From Thinopyrum elongatum (taxonomy: Eukaryota > Streptophyta > Magnoliopsida > Poales > Poaceae): 64,000 nucleotides of DNA. Below the pieces are notes generated by a model. That model saw nothing but the letters and a program-made list of their open reading frames with translations. It ran no database searches and was not told where the DNA came from. Positions 1 through 11,801 of this stretch are shown here, one piece after another. The stretch is taken from assembly GCA_011799875.1 (NCBI GenBank), contig CM022298.1:494181180-494245179 (forward strand), given 5' to 3'. A program made the translations under genes and the position numbers. Each line of letters starts with the position of its first letter. Within the stretch, counting starts at the first letter, position 1.

Positions 1-156
1 TTTTACGCTTCTCAGCGGCCCAAACCTGGGTCAAAACCACCAGAGTCTCATCGTCGTGCTGCCTTACGGCCTCCGCTCTTTGTGCAATGTGATCTCCCCC
101 TACCGAACCTCAAAAGGGGCCCGTGGCCCCATAGGTGACCGTGTTCACCCGCGACA
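1..156 (+). repeat. E1 5' LTR, last 156 bp
   Basis: The segment matches the last part of the 3' LTR at about 52969-53123, including the shared stretch around GCTCTTTGTGCAATGTGATC and the end CGACA. It is followed directly by the PBS. The first three quarters of this LTR lie left of the window. Confidence 0.85.
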
Positions 157-178
157 TCTTTGGCGCGCCGGGTAGGGG
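157..178 (+). other. E1 primer-binding site
   Basis: TCTTTGGCGCGCCGGGTAGGGG follows the LTR end. The same motif, with one or two changes, follows the 5' LTRs of N1, N2 and E3, so it is the minus-strand primer site of this group. The priming tRNA is not determined. Confidence 0.75.
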
Positions 179-244
179 AAAATCGCTTGCGTGAACCCGA
201 AGTTGTGAACAACGCGTCAATCTTCATCATCGTCTTCTCCGACC

Positions 245-2349
245 ATGGCGCCCAAGAAGAAACCTGGCACGACCGCACACCCCTCCACTTTGAAGGCCCC
301 CTCGCACGCAGCCGCGGACACCGTAGGCGCCGCGGCGGCGTTGAATGAGGCGGGTACCGTGGGTGACACGATCGGTGCAGGCAGCGCCGTCGTTGTGTCC
401 CCCGTGGCCGAAGCCGGAGCAGGAGACACCGGGGCTGGGTGGCATCAGCAGCATCCTGGCGATCTTGGCCTAGGAGCCGCGGGTGAAGGGAATGCCCAGT
501 CTCTACCTCCCTGCCGCACTGGCGGGCGCAGTCGCGACAGCAACGCCCACTTTGGTGCAAGCCGCAATCCTCTAGTTGCGCCCACCACGGGTGCAGCTGC
601 AAAGCGCACACCTTGCCCAGAGCAAGATGGGCAGAACAGAGTGCCGAACGGGGCCGTTGATCTCCAAGCATGGCCCACTCTTCGCCAGACCACCTTGGCG
701 ATCGGTTCACGATGGCAAGAACGCGGCGACGCTCCTGCTGGTTCAACCAGGAGTCGAGCGATGTCGCGGTCTGCCTCGTTAGCCATGCCAAGCATAGCCT
801 CGAAAGCAATGGCACGGGCCCAGCTCCTGTTGAATTTCCCACCAGTGGCTGACAAGATGGATGAGTGGAGAGCCACTATCCAGAGCTTGATCGGCTTTGC
901 TGAAGCCGGTAAATCGCAGCATGCGGAGCCATCACGATGCCCGCGAACGACGACGGCGGCCCAGGCTGACAGCCGTGTTGAGGGGGCTACACCAACAATA
1001 CAGTCTCCTCCGTGATAGTAAGCCCAGAGGTAGCCTCAACTAACTCAACGTGTGGATGAGCCTGACGAGACGTCGATGGCTTCGTCTGGCCTGCAAACGC
1101 AAGGAGATCAGCAACGGGTTCTGGAAGACCGGTGAAAGGAGGATGCGCGCATCACCATAGAGCGACGCTGGGAGGCACACCGCCAATCTAACAGATGCAA
1201 TGGCCCAGACGTTAACGAACCCACGCCCAGTGTTGGCGGGTACTTGCCTTACGAGGTTGGGTGCCCTGCCTTCACTCGTGAGTTGTGGCACGTCTGTTGG
1301 CCATCTGTCCGAGCCTTCAAGCCTGAACTACCGGAGAAATACGACGGAAAGTTAAACCTGGTAGAGTTTTTGGGCATCTACACGATTGTCATTCAAGCCA
1401 CCGGGGGCAAAGATGAAAAGGTGTTCGCCAACTAGTTCCCTTTGGTGCTCAAGCCAAATGTGAGATCATGGCTGATGCACCTGCCGAAAAACTCCATTTC
1501 ATCATGGGTTGACTTGTGCAATGAATTTGTTGGCACCTTCACGGGTGGCCACCAAGAGCTTGGACAGCCCAGTGACTTGCAAGTCCTTCCGCAGAAGGAA
1601 GGAGAGAGTTTGTGAAAATATATACAAAGGTTCAGTTGAGTGCATCGTAACATCCTAGAGATACACCCAGCAGCCGTGATTGTCGCGTTCCATTCGAACG
1701 TGCGCAACAGGAGGATGCGAGCCAAGATGAACGTTCGGTTGCCCAAAACCGTCAACGAATTATATACTTTGGCGGATAAGTGCGCTCGGGTTGAATAAGG
1801 AAGGCGACTCCCCGGAGAGGAGGCTGGTGTCGAGATTGATTCAGATGATGACGATGAGGCCACCAACCCGAAGAGGAGAAGCCGGAGGCGCAATAGGAAA
1901 CGCAAAGAGAAGACAATATTGGTCGTTGAGAGCTCTGGCGATCTCAGTGCCGGCAAGAAGGCCAAAACTGAGCCCCCCGGCAAGGGAGCTGCCACGTGCG
2001 CTGATTGTCGGGAGGCCGCAGCAGCAGAGAAAGCCGAAAGATCCGATGAGCGATACTGCAAAATCCATCACACCAAGGGTCATGATCTCCAAGAGTGCCA
2101 CCAAGTTCAGCAGCTTGTTAAGAAACAAAAGGCTGAATACGAGAAGCATGACAGGGAGAGAGAACAGGAGGGTGCTCGTGGAAAATGCCGTGGTGGTAGA
2201 GGAGGCCGCCGCGGCAAGGCCCCACAGCAAAAGGAAAAACCTGCTAGAGGCCGCGAAAAGAAAGAAGGAGATGATAGGAGTGATGAAGAGGATGAGCTAG
2301 AAACCAGCAAGCAAGAATTCCAGAAAAGCAACCGAAGCCATGTGTATTG
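245..2349 (+). pseudogene. gag: E1 gag, degenerate
   Basis: The reading starts with ATG at 245 (MAPKKKPGTT), just downstream of the PBS, and runs through several frames. A capsid-like stretch at about 1300-1620 reads RSWLMHLPKNSISSWVDL, the pattern of the plant retrotransposon gag family. A basic nucleocapsid-like region at 1919-2340 contains YCKIHHTKGHDLQEC, a variant zinc knuckle, followed by Arg/Gly/Lys-rich sequence. The protein would package element RNA. Frames are broken by the TGA at 1013-1015, the TAG at 1433-1435, and further stops near 1612, 1630 and 1796. No complete Gag can be made. Confidence 0.75.
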
Positions 2350-3195
2350 ATGGGGGTGCATCTTTGTACTCCTCTCATCACCGGCTCAAACAGTGGGTGC
2401 GTGAGGTCAATGTTGTGGAGCCAACTGCAGATTCCCGAAGGCCACTTAAATGGTCCCGCACGCCTATCATCTTTGACGAGGAGGATCACCCCGACCGCAC
2501 TACTACGGTTGGTTGTTTGCCGTTGTTGGTTTCCCCGACAATCCGCAACCTCAAAGTAACAAAGATGCTAGTTGACGGTGGGGCTGGGTTGAACTTAATC
2601 TCCCCTAAAGTGGTTGGCAAGCTGCAGATCCCCGACGAGGATCTCAAGGCTACGGGCACTTTCCAAGGAATCAACCCCGACAGGAGACGGCCTAAGGGGA
2701 AGGTTGCGTTGTTAGTGACATTTGGCTTGGAACTGAATTATCAGACTGAGAGAGTCGTGTTGATGTTGTTGAGCTTCCTTTGCCTTACAATGGAATTCTT
2801 GGTCGCCCAGCTCTTGCAAAATTCATGGCAGCATCCCACTATGCCTACAACACCTTGAAGATGCCAGGGCCGATGGGTATCATTTCCATTCCATCAGATA
2901 AGAAAGATGCAGTTAATGTGTGGATCAGATGTATCAGGATGCAGTAGTAGCTGAGGCCGCAGAAACCACAGCTCCTGCCAAGGAAACAAAGAAGGGGAAG
3001 AAGTCTAGCATGGATGCCGGCAAGGACTCCAGGAAGCGCGCCTCTTCCGAGTGCGCCGCACCTGTTGATGACCTGCCAGAAAGTTCCACTAGGAAAAGAC
3101 CCAAGGTTGCTTCACCTGCTGTAAAAAGGGTCCCGGCAAGGCAGAATGGCACTGACAGTACATTCACCATCAGCGCCACCCTTGATGACAAATAG
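2340..3195 (+). pseudogene. pro: E1 aspartic protease region
   Basis: An open stretch at 2340-2858 carries LVDGGAGLNLIS at about 2568-2604, the D-x-G-A active-site signature of retrotransposon proteases in the DGGA form usual for Tat elements. It is followed by LNYQTERVVL and a broken LPYNGILGRP-like segment, where the frame shifts near 2770. The next open stretch, 2920-3195, is a Lys/Glu-rich linker (KETKKGKKSS) that ends in a TAG just before RT. The domain would cut the Gag-Pol polyprotein. Confidence 0.7.
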
Positions 3196-4397
3196 GAAAG
3201 CGCGCTCATTGCCTTCCTGTGGGCGAATGTCGATGTGTTTGCTTGGCAACCATATGACATCCCCGGTGTTCCCAGGGAGATAATCGAGCACCACCTTGCT
3301 GTTTGTCCTCACGCTCGGCCCGTCAAGTAGAAGGTCAGAACGCAAGCTTTAGAATGGCAGAAGTTCATTGCCGAGGAGATCAAGAAACTTGAAGTAGCTG
3401 GTTTGGTCAGAGGGGGTGCTGCATCCAACTTGGTTAGCAAACCTAGTGGTAGTGCGCAAGGCAAACGGGAAATGGAGACTCTGCATTGATTTCACTGACT
3501 TGAACAAAGCATGCCCAAAGGACACTTTCCACCTGTCGCGCATTGATCAAATTGTTGATTCCACTTTCGGGTGTGATTTGCTTTCCTTCTTGGATGCATA
3601 CTCCGGGTACCATTAGATATTCATGGCCAAGGAAGATGAAGAGAAAACTACGTTCATAACTCCATGTGGCACGTACTGCTTTGTGTGTATGCCTTTCGGG
3701 TTAAAGAGCGCTGGATCCACTTTTGTGAGGGTAGTACATGTTGGTTTTGAACCCTAGCTGCACAGAAACGTGGAAGCTTATATGGATGCTATAGTGGTCA
3801 AAACCAAGGATAGATCAACACTCATTCAAGACTTGGAAGAAACCTTTGCAAACTTGTGCAAGATCAATCTGAAACTGAACCCCGAGAAATGTGTTTTTGG
3901 TGTCCCATCCAGCAAGCTCCTTGGTTTCTTTGTGTCCCAACAGGGAATAGAGGCCAATCCCGACAAAATCAAAGCAATCGAGCAAATACAAGCACCCAAG
4001 ACTGTCAAGGACGTAAGGCATTTGGCTGGATGCATTGCCGCACTGAGTAGGTTCATCTCCAAGTCTGCTGAGCGTGCCTTACCTTTTTTCAATATCTTGA
4101 AAAAGGCTGGCCCGATGAAGTGGACCCCAGAGGCAGAAGCAGCGCTGCAAGACCTGAAAACTTACCTTTCCTCTGCTCCCACCTTAGTCCTGCCTAAACC
4201 ACAAGAGCCATTGTTGCTATACTTAGCTGCAACGAATCAAGTGGCTAGTGCAGCGCTGGTGGCACAACAAGAAGTGGATGAGGAAGTAGCCGTAGCAACT
4301 GACCCCTCCGAGGGTGGCACCGAAATGCCCGCGGCAGGATGTGACACAAACCAAGGGGAGGCAAGGCAAGTCATCGAAGGCGATCCCAAGACCGCGG
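3196..4397 (+). pseudogene. pol: E1 reverse transcriptase and first RNase H, interrupted by N1
   Basis: RT motifs are visible in order: DVFAWQPYDIPGVPRE, WRLCIDFTDLNKACPKD (about 3473-3520), FLDAYSGYH, MPFGLKSAGSTF and YMDAIVVK (about 3780). They are followed by the thumb/connection segment LNPEKCVFGVPSSKLLGF and RNase H-like PLLLYLAATNQVASAAL. The catalytic YxDD box reads Y-M-D-A, so one metal-binding aspartate is lost. In-frame stops occur near 3330, 3616 and 3755. The gene is cut at 4397 by N1 and resumes at 11802. The frame differs by one base across the junction, so a further indel lies nearby. Confidence 0.8.
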
Positions 4398-5328
4398 TGT
4401 CGGGGTACACAAACAGGGGTGTATGTTTTCCCCTGACTTGTGCACGGATAGCAAACCACCGGTCCGGCAACTCTCGGCATCCAAAACCAGACCAAGTAGA
4501 AGAGATGAGCTCTTTGAGAAATCAAAGGGCAGATCAAGAAGATCAAGACCAACCAAAGGAGAACATACCACTAAGGAAAAACCTCCCTTGCCAGGCAGGC
4601 AAGCCTGGCGAAGTCGAGGTTGCCCCGAAGACAAGTCTCCAGATTACCCCGGCAGGCTTGCCGGGGATGCCGAGGGTGAATTACCCCACCAAGACTCCAC
4701 CGCACCACCTCACAGCAACGCAAGTCATCGATCAGTGCGGTGCCAAGCCCCCAGGTGAGTAAGTGGCTGTTATTTGGCACGTGGCGGCCACTTCCAGAGG
4801 ACATCACCTCCAAATGACACCTGTCCAGAGACGTGTCACGCAGGCAGGCGAGAAGGTGGCCGAACGGCACGGCAAGGCTTGCCGGGCTACGCTACGATGT
4901 GACACTAAGTGGCGCATTTAATGCGCTCTGTCCTGTCTGCTGAGTTAGGTATGATAGCACTGTTTGCTATCTAATCAGTACGCAATGACTGATTTGCCAT
5001 TGCGGTGACCCCTTGATCTATAAAATGAGGGCCATGGCAACCTTAGAAAGGATTCGGACCCTTGTCCACTCATACGCGCGTAGTTGCTCTTGCCTCGAGG
5101 CGACCCTGTCGGGCTAGAGCGCTGCGTCTCCACCTCGGTCCTCTCATCAATCCACCAAAGCACGAGTAGGGTTTTACGCCTCGCAGTGGCCCGAACCTGG
5201 GTAAAAACTGCCTGTGTGATCGCTGTCGTGCTGCTCCGCGCCCTCCGCTCTTTGTGCAATGCGTCCTTCCCCACTGCCGAACCAGAAGGGACCGATGGCC
5301 CCATAGGTGGCCATGTTTCCCCATGACA
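4398..5328 (+). repeat. N1 5' LTR
   Basis: It begins TGTCGGGGTACACAAACAGG and ends CATGACA. The same sequence recurs at 10865-11796 and, reversed, at 41860-42791 and 48135-49064. Confidence 0.92.
5019..5025 (+). promoter_or_regulatory. TATA box in N1 5' LTR
   Basis: TATAAAA lies about 300 bp before the LTR end, in the context GATCTATAAAATGAGG. It is conserved at 11487-11493, at 42163-42169 and 48436-48442 on the - strand, and in E1's related LTR at 52816-52822. It probably marks the U3/R promoter for genomic RNA. Confidence 0.55.
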
Positions 5329-5350
5329 TCTTTGGCGTGCCAGGTAGGGG
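5329..5350 (+). other. N1 primer-binding site
   Basis: TCTTTGGCGTGCCAGGTAGGGG follows the LTR directly. It differs from E1's site by C/T and G/A changes only. Confidence 0.75.
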
Positions 5351-6508
5351 GAAAGCACTTGCGCGAACCTAAGAGCGAACGCAGCGCGTCATCTTCATCA
5401 TCATTTTCTCCATCGACGACTTCATCATCCATGATGCCCAAGAAAAGGCGGAGAATGTAGGGACGGGGGGAGCGATATCGCTTCCCCGCATACCCTGTCC
5501 AGACTCCATCGTCTCTCTCCGCCGCGGCTGCAGCGGCGGTGGAAACCAGGAATGGTGGTAGCGCGACAGCCCCGGCGGGTCAGGCAGCATGGCCGCCATG
5601 TAGGCCCTGCTCGGAAAAAGGGGCAAAGTGTAAGAGTACAAGGTTTCTCTCTCTGCCACTCTCACTTATCGATAACCGAGTTACTCTGGGTTTAGCATCA
5701 TCGATGTCGATGAGCCCGTGCGACACTCGGTCTAGCATTTACCCTGCCTAGGGAAATCCTGAGTAAAGCACCGGTGCGAATCCATCGATTGATGTCCCAG
5801 CAAGTACGCTCCGGCAAGGACATCTGCATTAGCGTGACTTTCATGCCAGCTGCCGTTAGATTGTTTAAAAAAGGTGTGGAGAGGAGGAGAGAGAAACTAG
5901 TTGTGCCTTGCATCACGTCCTGCCGCCAACAAGATACACATGATTCTTGTCGGCAACTGCCGGGAGTCAAAAAGCAACACGCGCGGCGCCATCCCTCCCG
6001 AAGCATGCAAACGCGGCAAGCGGCCGCAGCTGAAGAGGATGGAGGAAAGCAAGGACAAAAGCTAAGTCCGCACAATCGTTGCTCTATCATGGACCTAGAA
6101 TTTGCATTTGCTTATCCCTTGGATACCCAGGCGTACATGTGAGGAAATCCTTCGCATGATGGCACCTTACTAGTTCTTTGTCTGCGCCCTCGTTCTGTTC
6201 CGAGCCTGCTCGCAGAATGGGCGGCAGTGTCAAAAGCTACTAAGGAAAAACCTGCCGGGACGTATCCTCGCCAAGATGAGTTCTAAGGGCCTGGCCCTTA
6301 CGACAATCGCAGCAGTATGATACCGGCAGGCAACCAAAACATGCACATGGACTAATCATACGAATACCGATGGGTAAACTCAGAAGGGATAAGCAGGCAG
6401 TTAAGATTAAGTAAGGACATCAGTTCCACACAAATAAAAGAAGTACGACATCTAAACACGGGACATGCATCATGTTTTGTTACAGGACAACACGATGGCA
6501 AGGATAAT
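5351..6508 (+). other. N1 leader with gag-start relic; no gene
   Basis: Near 5389-5459 the sequence keeps the region before and including a gag start (CATCTTCATCATC... then ATGATGCCCAAGAAAAGG, reading MMPKKRR and stopping at once). This parallels E1's gag start at 245 (MAPKKKPG). The rest has no open frame I would support. The mirrored segment in N2 is 46996-48112. Confidence 0.6.
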
Positions 6509-9500
6509 TCAAGGCCGTGCCTGGCGACCTCGCGGAACAGTGTGGACGGCAAGGACCTTGTCGGCATATGGGGCAGCTTTCTCCCCGGCAGCCGAAACAT
6601 CTGCACCCCCCGGCAACTTCCTGAAGCCATCGGCAAGGTCGAGGTCCGGATGGCGGTAGGCGATGTTGCTCAGAACCATGAAGAGAGCGTTGCGGGCAAG
6701 CTTCCGGGATTCACTCGTGAAGCGACCGGCCCTTCCCTCTTCGTGTGCCTTCAGCTTTTCTACCAGCTCGTTGAAGAAGAGCCCTAGCTTGACGCTGGGG
6801 ACCTCATGCCTACTGGCAGAGAAGACTGGCCCTTCCATGCCCATCGCTGCAGTTTGGGCGGTGAGACGCTCGGTGATGTCGACCAAGCTTTTGATCCAAA
6901 GGTTGACCTGCTCGGTGTGGTTCGCCAGCATGTTCTCTACATCTTTCCGAAGGAGCCTTGCGGTGTCCAAGTCTTTCACCAGCTGCTTCTCGCGAACCCC
7001 GCTGGCTTCGACCGAGCTCTCCAGGGTGCCAATCCTGGCCTTCAAATCTTCAATGGTGTCGTTGGCGGTCTCAAGTCCTTGGCTCTTGGAGGAGAGCTGC
7101 GATTGCACATCCTTCAGAAGGGTCTCTGCTTTCCGCGCGTCCTCGCGACCTCCTTGACGCTCCCGGCAAGCTCTTCAGTCAATTTGGCCACCTGTTTGTC
7201 GAGGTCGGTCTTGGCAGTGGATGTAGTGGCAAGGTCATCAGCAAGTTTCTTTAGTTGGACGGCAGAATCAGCAGTAAGGGCGTCCAGGGCTGCCTTATGC
7301 ATGTCCTCTTACTCCTTGGTACGCTGTTGCATGAGGGCTTCCAGTTCTTCGTCCTTGGCACGGAGGGTGGCTTCGAGCTTCTCTTCCCGGGAAGAGATGT
7401 CCTTCTCCTTGGTGTCCAGGAGCGCCTTGCGCTCTGCCAAGCGAGACTCCCGGGCGATGACATCTTCCCTTGCCATGGAAATCGCCTCCTGCTGCCTTAT
7501 AAGGACTTGGAACTGCTTGCCGTGCCAGTCGCACAGCTCATTACCCTTGTCCCTAAGCTTCTAGTCCACCTTGTTGGCAGACTTGCGCTGCTCCTTGAGC
7601 ACCTGCCATTTCTGGCTGTGCCAATCCTGCATCTCTTTAATGCCTACCGCCATGGACTCCAGGAAAGACAAGTCCATGGCAACAGTGGTGGAGTCTTCTG
7701 CCTCTTCAACCCCCAGGTACAGCGACACCAAGATGCGTTGGAGCTCTCCATCAAGTGCCACGCTCATCGCCGCTGATGAACCGGGGGCTCCGAGCCCAGG
7801 CTGCGCAAGCACTAGTGCCATTTGACTCGAATCTGGCGCGATGGGGCCCCTACCGAGGTGCCAAATGAGGGAAGGGGGTCCATAGTTTGGAGGGGGATTT
7901 TCTCTTCAACTAATACCCCCGACCCTGACGTGCTACCGGGGTTTTTTTCTGGTTCCTTCGGGGGCTCCTGAATACCCCCGACGGCGGGTTCCTACCCTTC
8001 TGCGGCAGCAATCTTGGCGGCTTCCTCCGCGGCATCCGTCCCTATGCTGGCCACTTCTTCCAGCAGTTTAGGCTCTTCGATCAGAAGGGCTACAGGCAGA
8101 GTCAACAATCGATGATAAGGAAGCAGAAGCATTAGAGAGCCATGGATGTGGAGCAAGATGGTGAAAGCAGCGGAATCAAGAAGAGTAAATGGATTACCCG
8201 TAGATGCCTGCCGTGGGGGAGCTTCGGTTTCCCCGGCAATGTCAGTTAATGGGCCATGATCACCATCCCCTCCCTCGGTAACCACGGCGTCGTCCTGGGC
8301 AGAAACTTCCGTGGAAACCTTCATCGTGGATCTCTCGACTCGATTGGCGGGCGGGGTGGGCCCCTCCTAAAAGGACTCGCCCTGAGTGGTCTCCTCCCCT
8401 CCTCTGGCCGCGGAGGTGGGGAGCTCTCCTCCATCACTTCCGATGGGGGGAGCCAACCCTGCACTTTCATGCTAGGGGCTGGGCTGGGGGCTTGGTGTCG
8501 GGTCGTTCGTGCCGCTTCCCACCAGGCCTGCGCCTTCCATAGTCTTTGGCGGCTCCGTACGCCTGAGCCGCTTGGTCCGGTGGATGAGGGTCTCACCTTC
8601 TTCCTCCTCCTCCCTGGCAAAGACGGTGAGCAAAGATCAGTCAGCAAGCAAGAAAATATGCAAAAACTACAGCAAAGAAAGGAGAGTGTCCTTTCTTACT
8701 CTTCATCAATGAGCAAGGAGCTCAGCTCGAACTCCATGGGCGGTGAGGGTGCCCTGCTTCTCTTCTGGGGAGGAGGAACGGAGCTTCCCGGCAACTCCAA
8801 GCCTTGCTGATGCGCAGGGGACTCTGACGAGGATGAGCTGTGCGAGGAGCTTGAGCCGGACTGGGAACTAGAGTCGACTCCCGTGGCTGTCGATCGCTTG
8901 GCGGGAAGGGTCCTAGCCCTAGAAAGGCGAGAGGACTGCTGGCGCACCGCATCCAGCCTGCTACCTTTGGATGTAGTCTTCTTTACCTTCTTGGCTGCAA
9001 GCGCAGGATCGGGAACCGCTGCTCCCCGGCTAGCCACCCTCCTGCGACGGCGCTGGTCCAAGACTGGCTCGGGGGCTTGAGGGCCTGCCGCGATCCACTC
9101 TTCCTCAGGCTGCTCCGCCTCCTCAGCCCCCTCTACCTCCTGGGCCTCTACTGCCGCGGCAAATAAGGCCTCAATTCCGGCAGGCTCATCCCCGACAGGC
9201 TCATCCCTGGCAGGCTCATCCCCTGCGGGCTCGCCCCCGGCAGGATCATCCCCGGTAGCCTTCTCTGTGTCTTATGCCTCACTTCTGCCATGGGAGGAGC
9301 CTTCATCCTGAGCCCCCTCCTCTTCCTCCGCTGCCTTCCTAGCCTTCGCCTTTGCGGCATCTCGGAGCGCCTTGTCCTCCTCGATCCGCCTCTTGATGAA
9401 CGCCTCTTCCACCTTGGAGGTGCGCTTGAACATATTGCTCTCCACCCTGGTAGCCCTTTCTACCAGGCTGGAGGTCCATGCAAGCTCTTCATTAAGCTCA

Positions 9501-10527
9501 GGTAACTGCCAGTCACCCAAAACTCCTTGAGCATTGCAATCTGGCATCCATTTCAGAATCTGGTCCCGGGCTGAGTTGATGTTCAGTGGGATGATATTTG
9601 CCGGCAACCTGAATGGCCCAAGGCTGCCGAACAATTGTTCGCACAACCAAGCATGGACGTAGACTGACAGGTTGTTGGTCAGGCCAGGGTACAACCTCAT
9701 CCTGTCTGCAGCATCTCCATACTGCCAGGTGAACCTGTCCCTCTTCTGTAGTGGCGCGATACGACGTTGAAGAAAGTCAGCTCCCACATGACCGATGGTC
9801 AGCCCGGCAACCTTTAATCGGGTAATCATGTTTATTATCGGGCGAAGCCTGTCATCGGTAAGGCCAAGCTCCCTCCAGTCGTTGCCACGCACAACGCACT
9901 TTGTCCGCGCCTGGCAGAAATCTAGGGCCTCCTCATCCTGGACCCAGCACCAATCGGCCCGCCATTCCTCCCATCTGCCGCGCTGCTGGCTAGGGAGGTA
10001 ATCCCAGTTCTCCCTTGACACACGAGGCATCCAGCTTATATTCCCGGAACGGTGGACCTTGCTCTCCACCCGTGGGACGAAATAGTGTGCCTGAACAGAT
10101 CCACATTGGGGGCAACCCCAACAAAGTTCTCGCACAAATGGGCGAAAATCACCATGCACGCCATTGCATTCGGCGTGAAGTCTAGAAGGTGGAATCCGTA
10201 GATTACCATCATCTCTTTGAAGAAGTCCGAAAAGGGGGGACAGAGGCCGCAGATGAAGTATGCACAAAAGAATCTATATGAATCCGGCGGATCCTTTTTC
10301 CCCTCTACGAGAACCTTGGGTGCGCCATGCCCCTTCGCAACCTCCCTCCCCCACAGATGTCCATACCTTGCTTTCAAAACGTCGCTTTCCAAATTCGACG
10401 GAAAGAAGACCACGTCTCCCCTTCGCTTCTTGTCCAGCTCTGCCGCTCTCTTCTTGCTCCCCTCAGCAGCCACCTCCTTCGTGGCGGTCACTCGCTTCCC
10501 CTTGGGGGCGGCGGCTTTCTTCCCCAT
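6509..10527 (-). pseudogene. N1 antisense gene: 'putative gypsy type transposon' domain plus coiled coil, three exons
   Basis: The gene runs against the LTR direction. Start ATG is at 10527 (MGKKAAAPKGKR). Exon 1 is 10527-8700, exon 2 is 8613-8198 and exon 3 is 8089-6509. The introns (86 and 108 bp) have GT...AG ends and exactly the same lengths as in N2. Residues about 60-250 (KARYGHLWGR, CGLCPPFSDFFKEMM, RADWCWVQDEEALDF) resemble Pfam PF04195. Acidic and Ser-rich linkers follow, then about 450 residues of Glu/Lys/Leu-rich coiled coil. Lesions are two extra bases near 10090, a TAA at 9274-9272 (CAA to TAA), a TAG at 8369-8367 shared with N2, a TAG at 7563-7561 and a short deletion near 7130. 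Function unknown; antisense accessory ORFs are known in Tat elements. Confidence 0.8.
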
Positions 10528-10848
10528 CACTTCGAGCTGTGGCGGAGGTGGGGGAGGAAGCTGGGTGGGGATCGGTGGCGAGTGTGGGCCAGGAAGGAGA
10601 GCAGTTGCTTGGCTTGCGGAAGAAGATGGTGGAGGGAAAAGACGTGGGGGAGGGGGCGACTCTTCAGAAAGTTACCATTTTACATTAACTGCTACAGTCC
10701 CACGACCCCACGACCCGCGGTGATTACGCGGAGTGGACGTTGTATTGACTGGTCATCATGACGAACCGATGCACGCGCAACATTCTCTCACCACGTGTCC
10801 ATGAACTGTTTGGGGCCTAACCCAACGTGCCCAGCAACACGTATGGCT

Positions 10849-10864
10849 CAGGCCCGGGGGCTTC
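10849..10864 (+). other. N1 polypurine tract
   Basis: CAGGCCCGGGGGCTTC abuts the 3' LTR. The same tract borders N2 (42792-42807, reversed) and a near-identical one borders E1's 3' LTR. Confidence 0.65.
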
Positions 10865-11796
10865 TATCGGGGTACACAAACAGGGGTGTATGTTTTCCCC
10901 TGACTTGTGCACGGACAGCAAAACACCGGTCCGGCAACTCTCGGCATCCAAGACCAGACCAAGCAGAAGAGATGAGCTCTTTGAGAAATCAAAGGGCAGA
11001 TCAAGAAGATCAAGACCAACCAAAGGAGCAAGATACCACTAAGGAAAAACCTCCCTTTCTGGGCAGGCGAGCCTAGCGAGGTCGAGGTTGCCCCGAAGAC
11101 AAGTCTCCAGATTGCCCCGGCAGGCTTGCCGGGGACGCCGAGGGCGGATTACCCCGCCAAGACTCCACCGCACCACCTCACAGCAACGCAAGTCATCGAT
11201 CGGTGCTGTGTCGAGCCCCCAGGTGACTAAGTGGCTGTTATTTGGCACGTGGCGGCCACTTCCAGAGGAAATCACCTCCAAATGACACCCGTCTAGAGAT
11301 GTGTCACGCAGGCAGATGAGAAGGTGGCCGAACGGCACGGCAAGGCTTGCCGGGCTACACTATGATGTGACACTAAGCGGCACATTTAATGCGCTCTGTC
11401 TTGTCTGCAGAGTTAAGTATGATAGCACTGTTTGCTATCTAATCAGTACGCAATGACTGATTTGCCATTGTGGTGACCCCTTGATCTATAAAAGGAGGGC
11501 CATGGCAACCTTAGAAAGGATTTGGACCCTTGTACACTCATACGCGCGTAGTTGCTCTCGCCCCGAGGCGACCCTGCCGGGCTAGAGCGCTGCGTCTCCA
11601 CCTCGGTCCTCTCATCAATCCACCAAAGCAGGAGTAGGTTTTTACGCCTCGCGGCGGCCCAAACCTGGGTAAAAACTGCCCGTGTGATCGCTGTCGTGCT
11701 GCTCCGCGCCCTCCGCTCTTTGTGCAATGCTTCCTTCCCCACTGCCGAACCACAAGGGGCCGATGGCCCCATAGGTGGTCGTGTTTTCCCACGACA
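10865..11796 (+). repeat. N1 3' LTR
   Basis: It is 932 bp, starts TATCGGGG (the G of the TG end has become A) and ends CACGACA. It is followed by the TSD CGTGG. Confidence 0.92.
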
Positions 11797-11801
11797 CGTG
11801 G

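Larger units (their letters stand above)
4398..11796 (+). mobile_element. N1: non-autonomous Tat-like LTR element with only an antisense gene
   Basis: It is bounded by LTRs of 931 and 932 bp. The 5-bp flanks CGCGG (4393-4397) and CGTGG (11797-11801) differ by one C-to-T change at a CpG. Between the LTRs are a PBS, a leader with a relic of the gag start, one long antisense gene with two introns, and a PPT. I find no protease, RT, RNase H or integrase motif. By eye the two LTRs differ at about 6% of the positions I compared (first ~380 bp), mostly transitions, so this is not a recent insertion. It lies inside E1's RT/RNase H region. Confidence 0.9.

Noticed and set aside
48..842. 264-codon frame on the - strand opposite E1 gag
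   Set aside because: Arg/Cys-rich, no motif, exactly opposite the GC-rich gag frame; a shadow ORF.
5718..7824. Several + strand frames of 60-250 codons in N1 (for example 6806-7564)
   Set aside because: They lie opposite exon 3 of the antisense gene, whose coiled-coil frame is conserved in N2.
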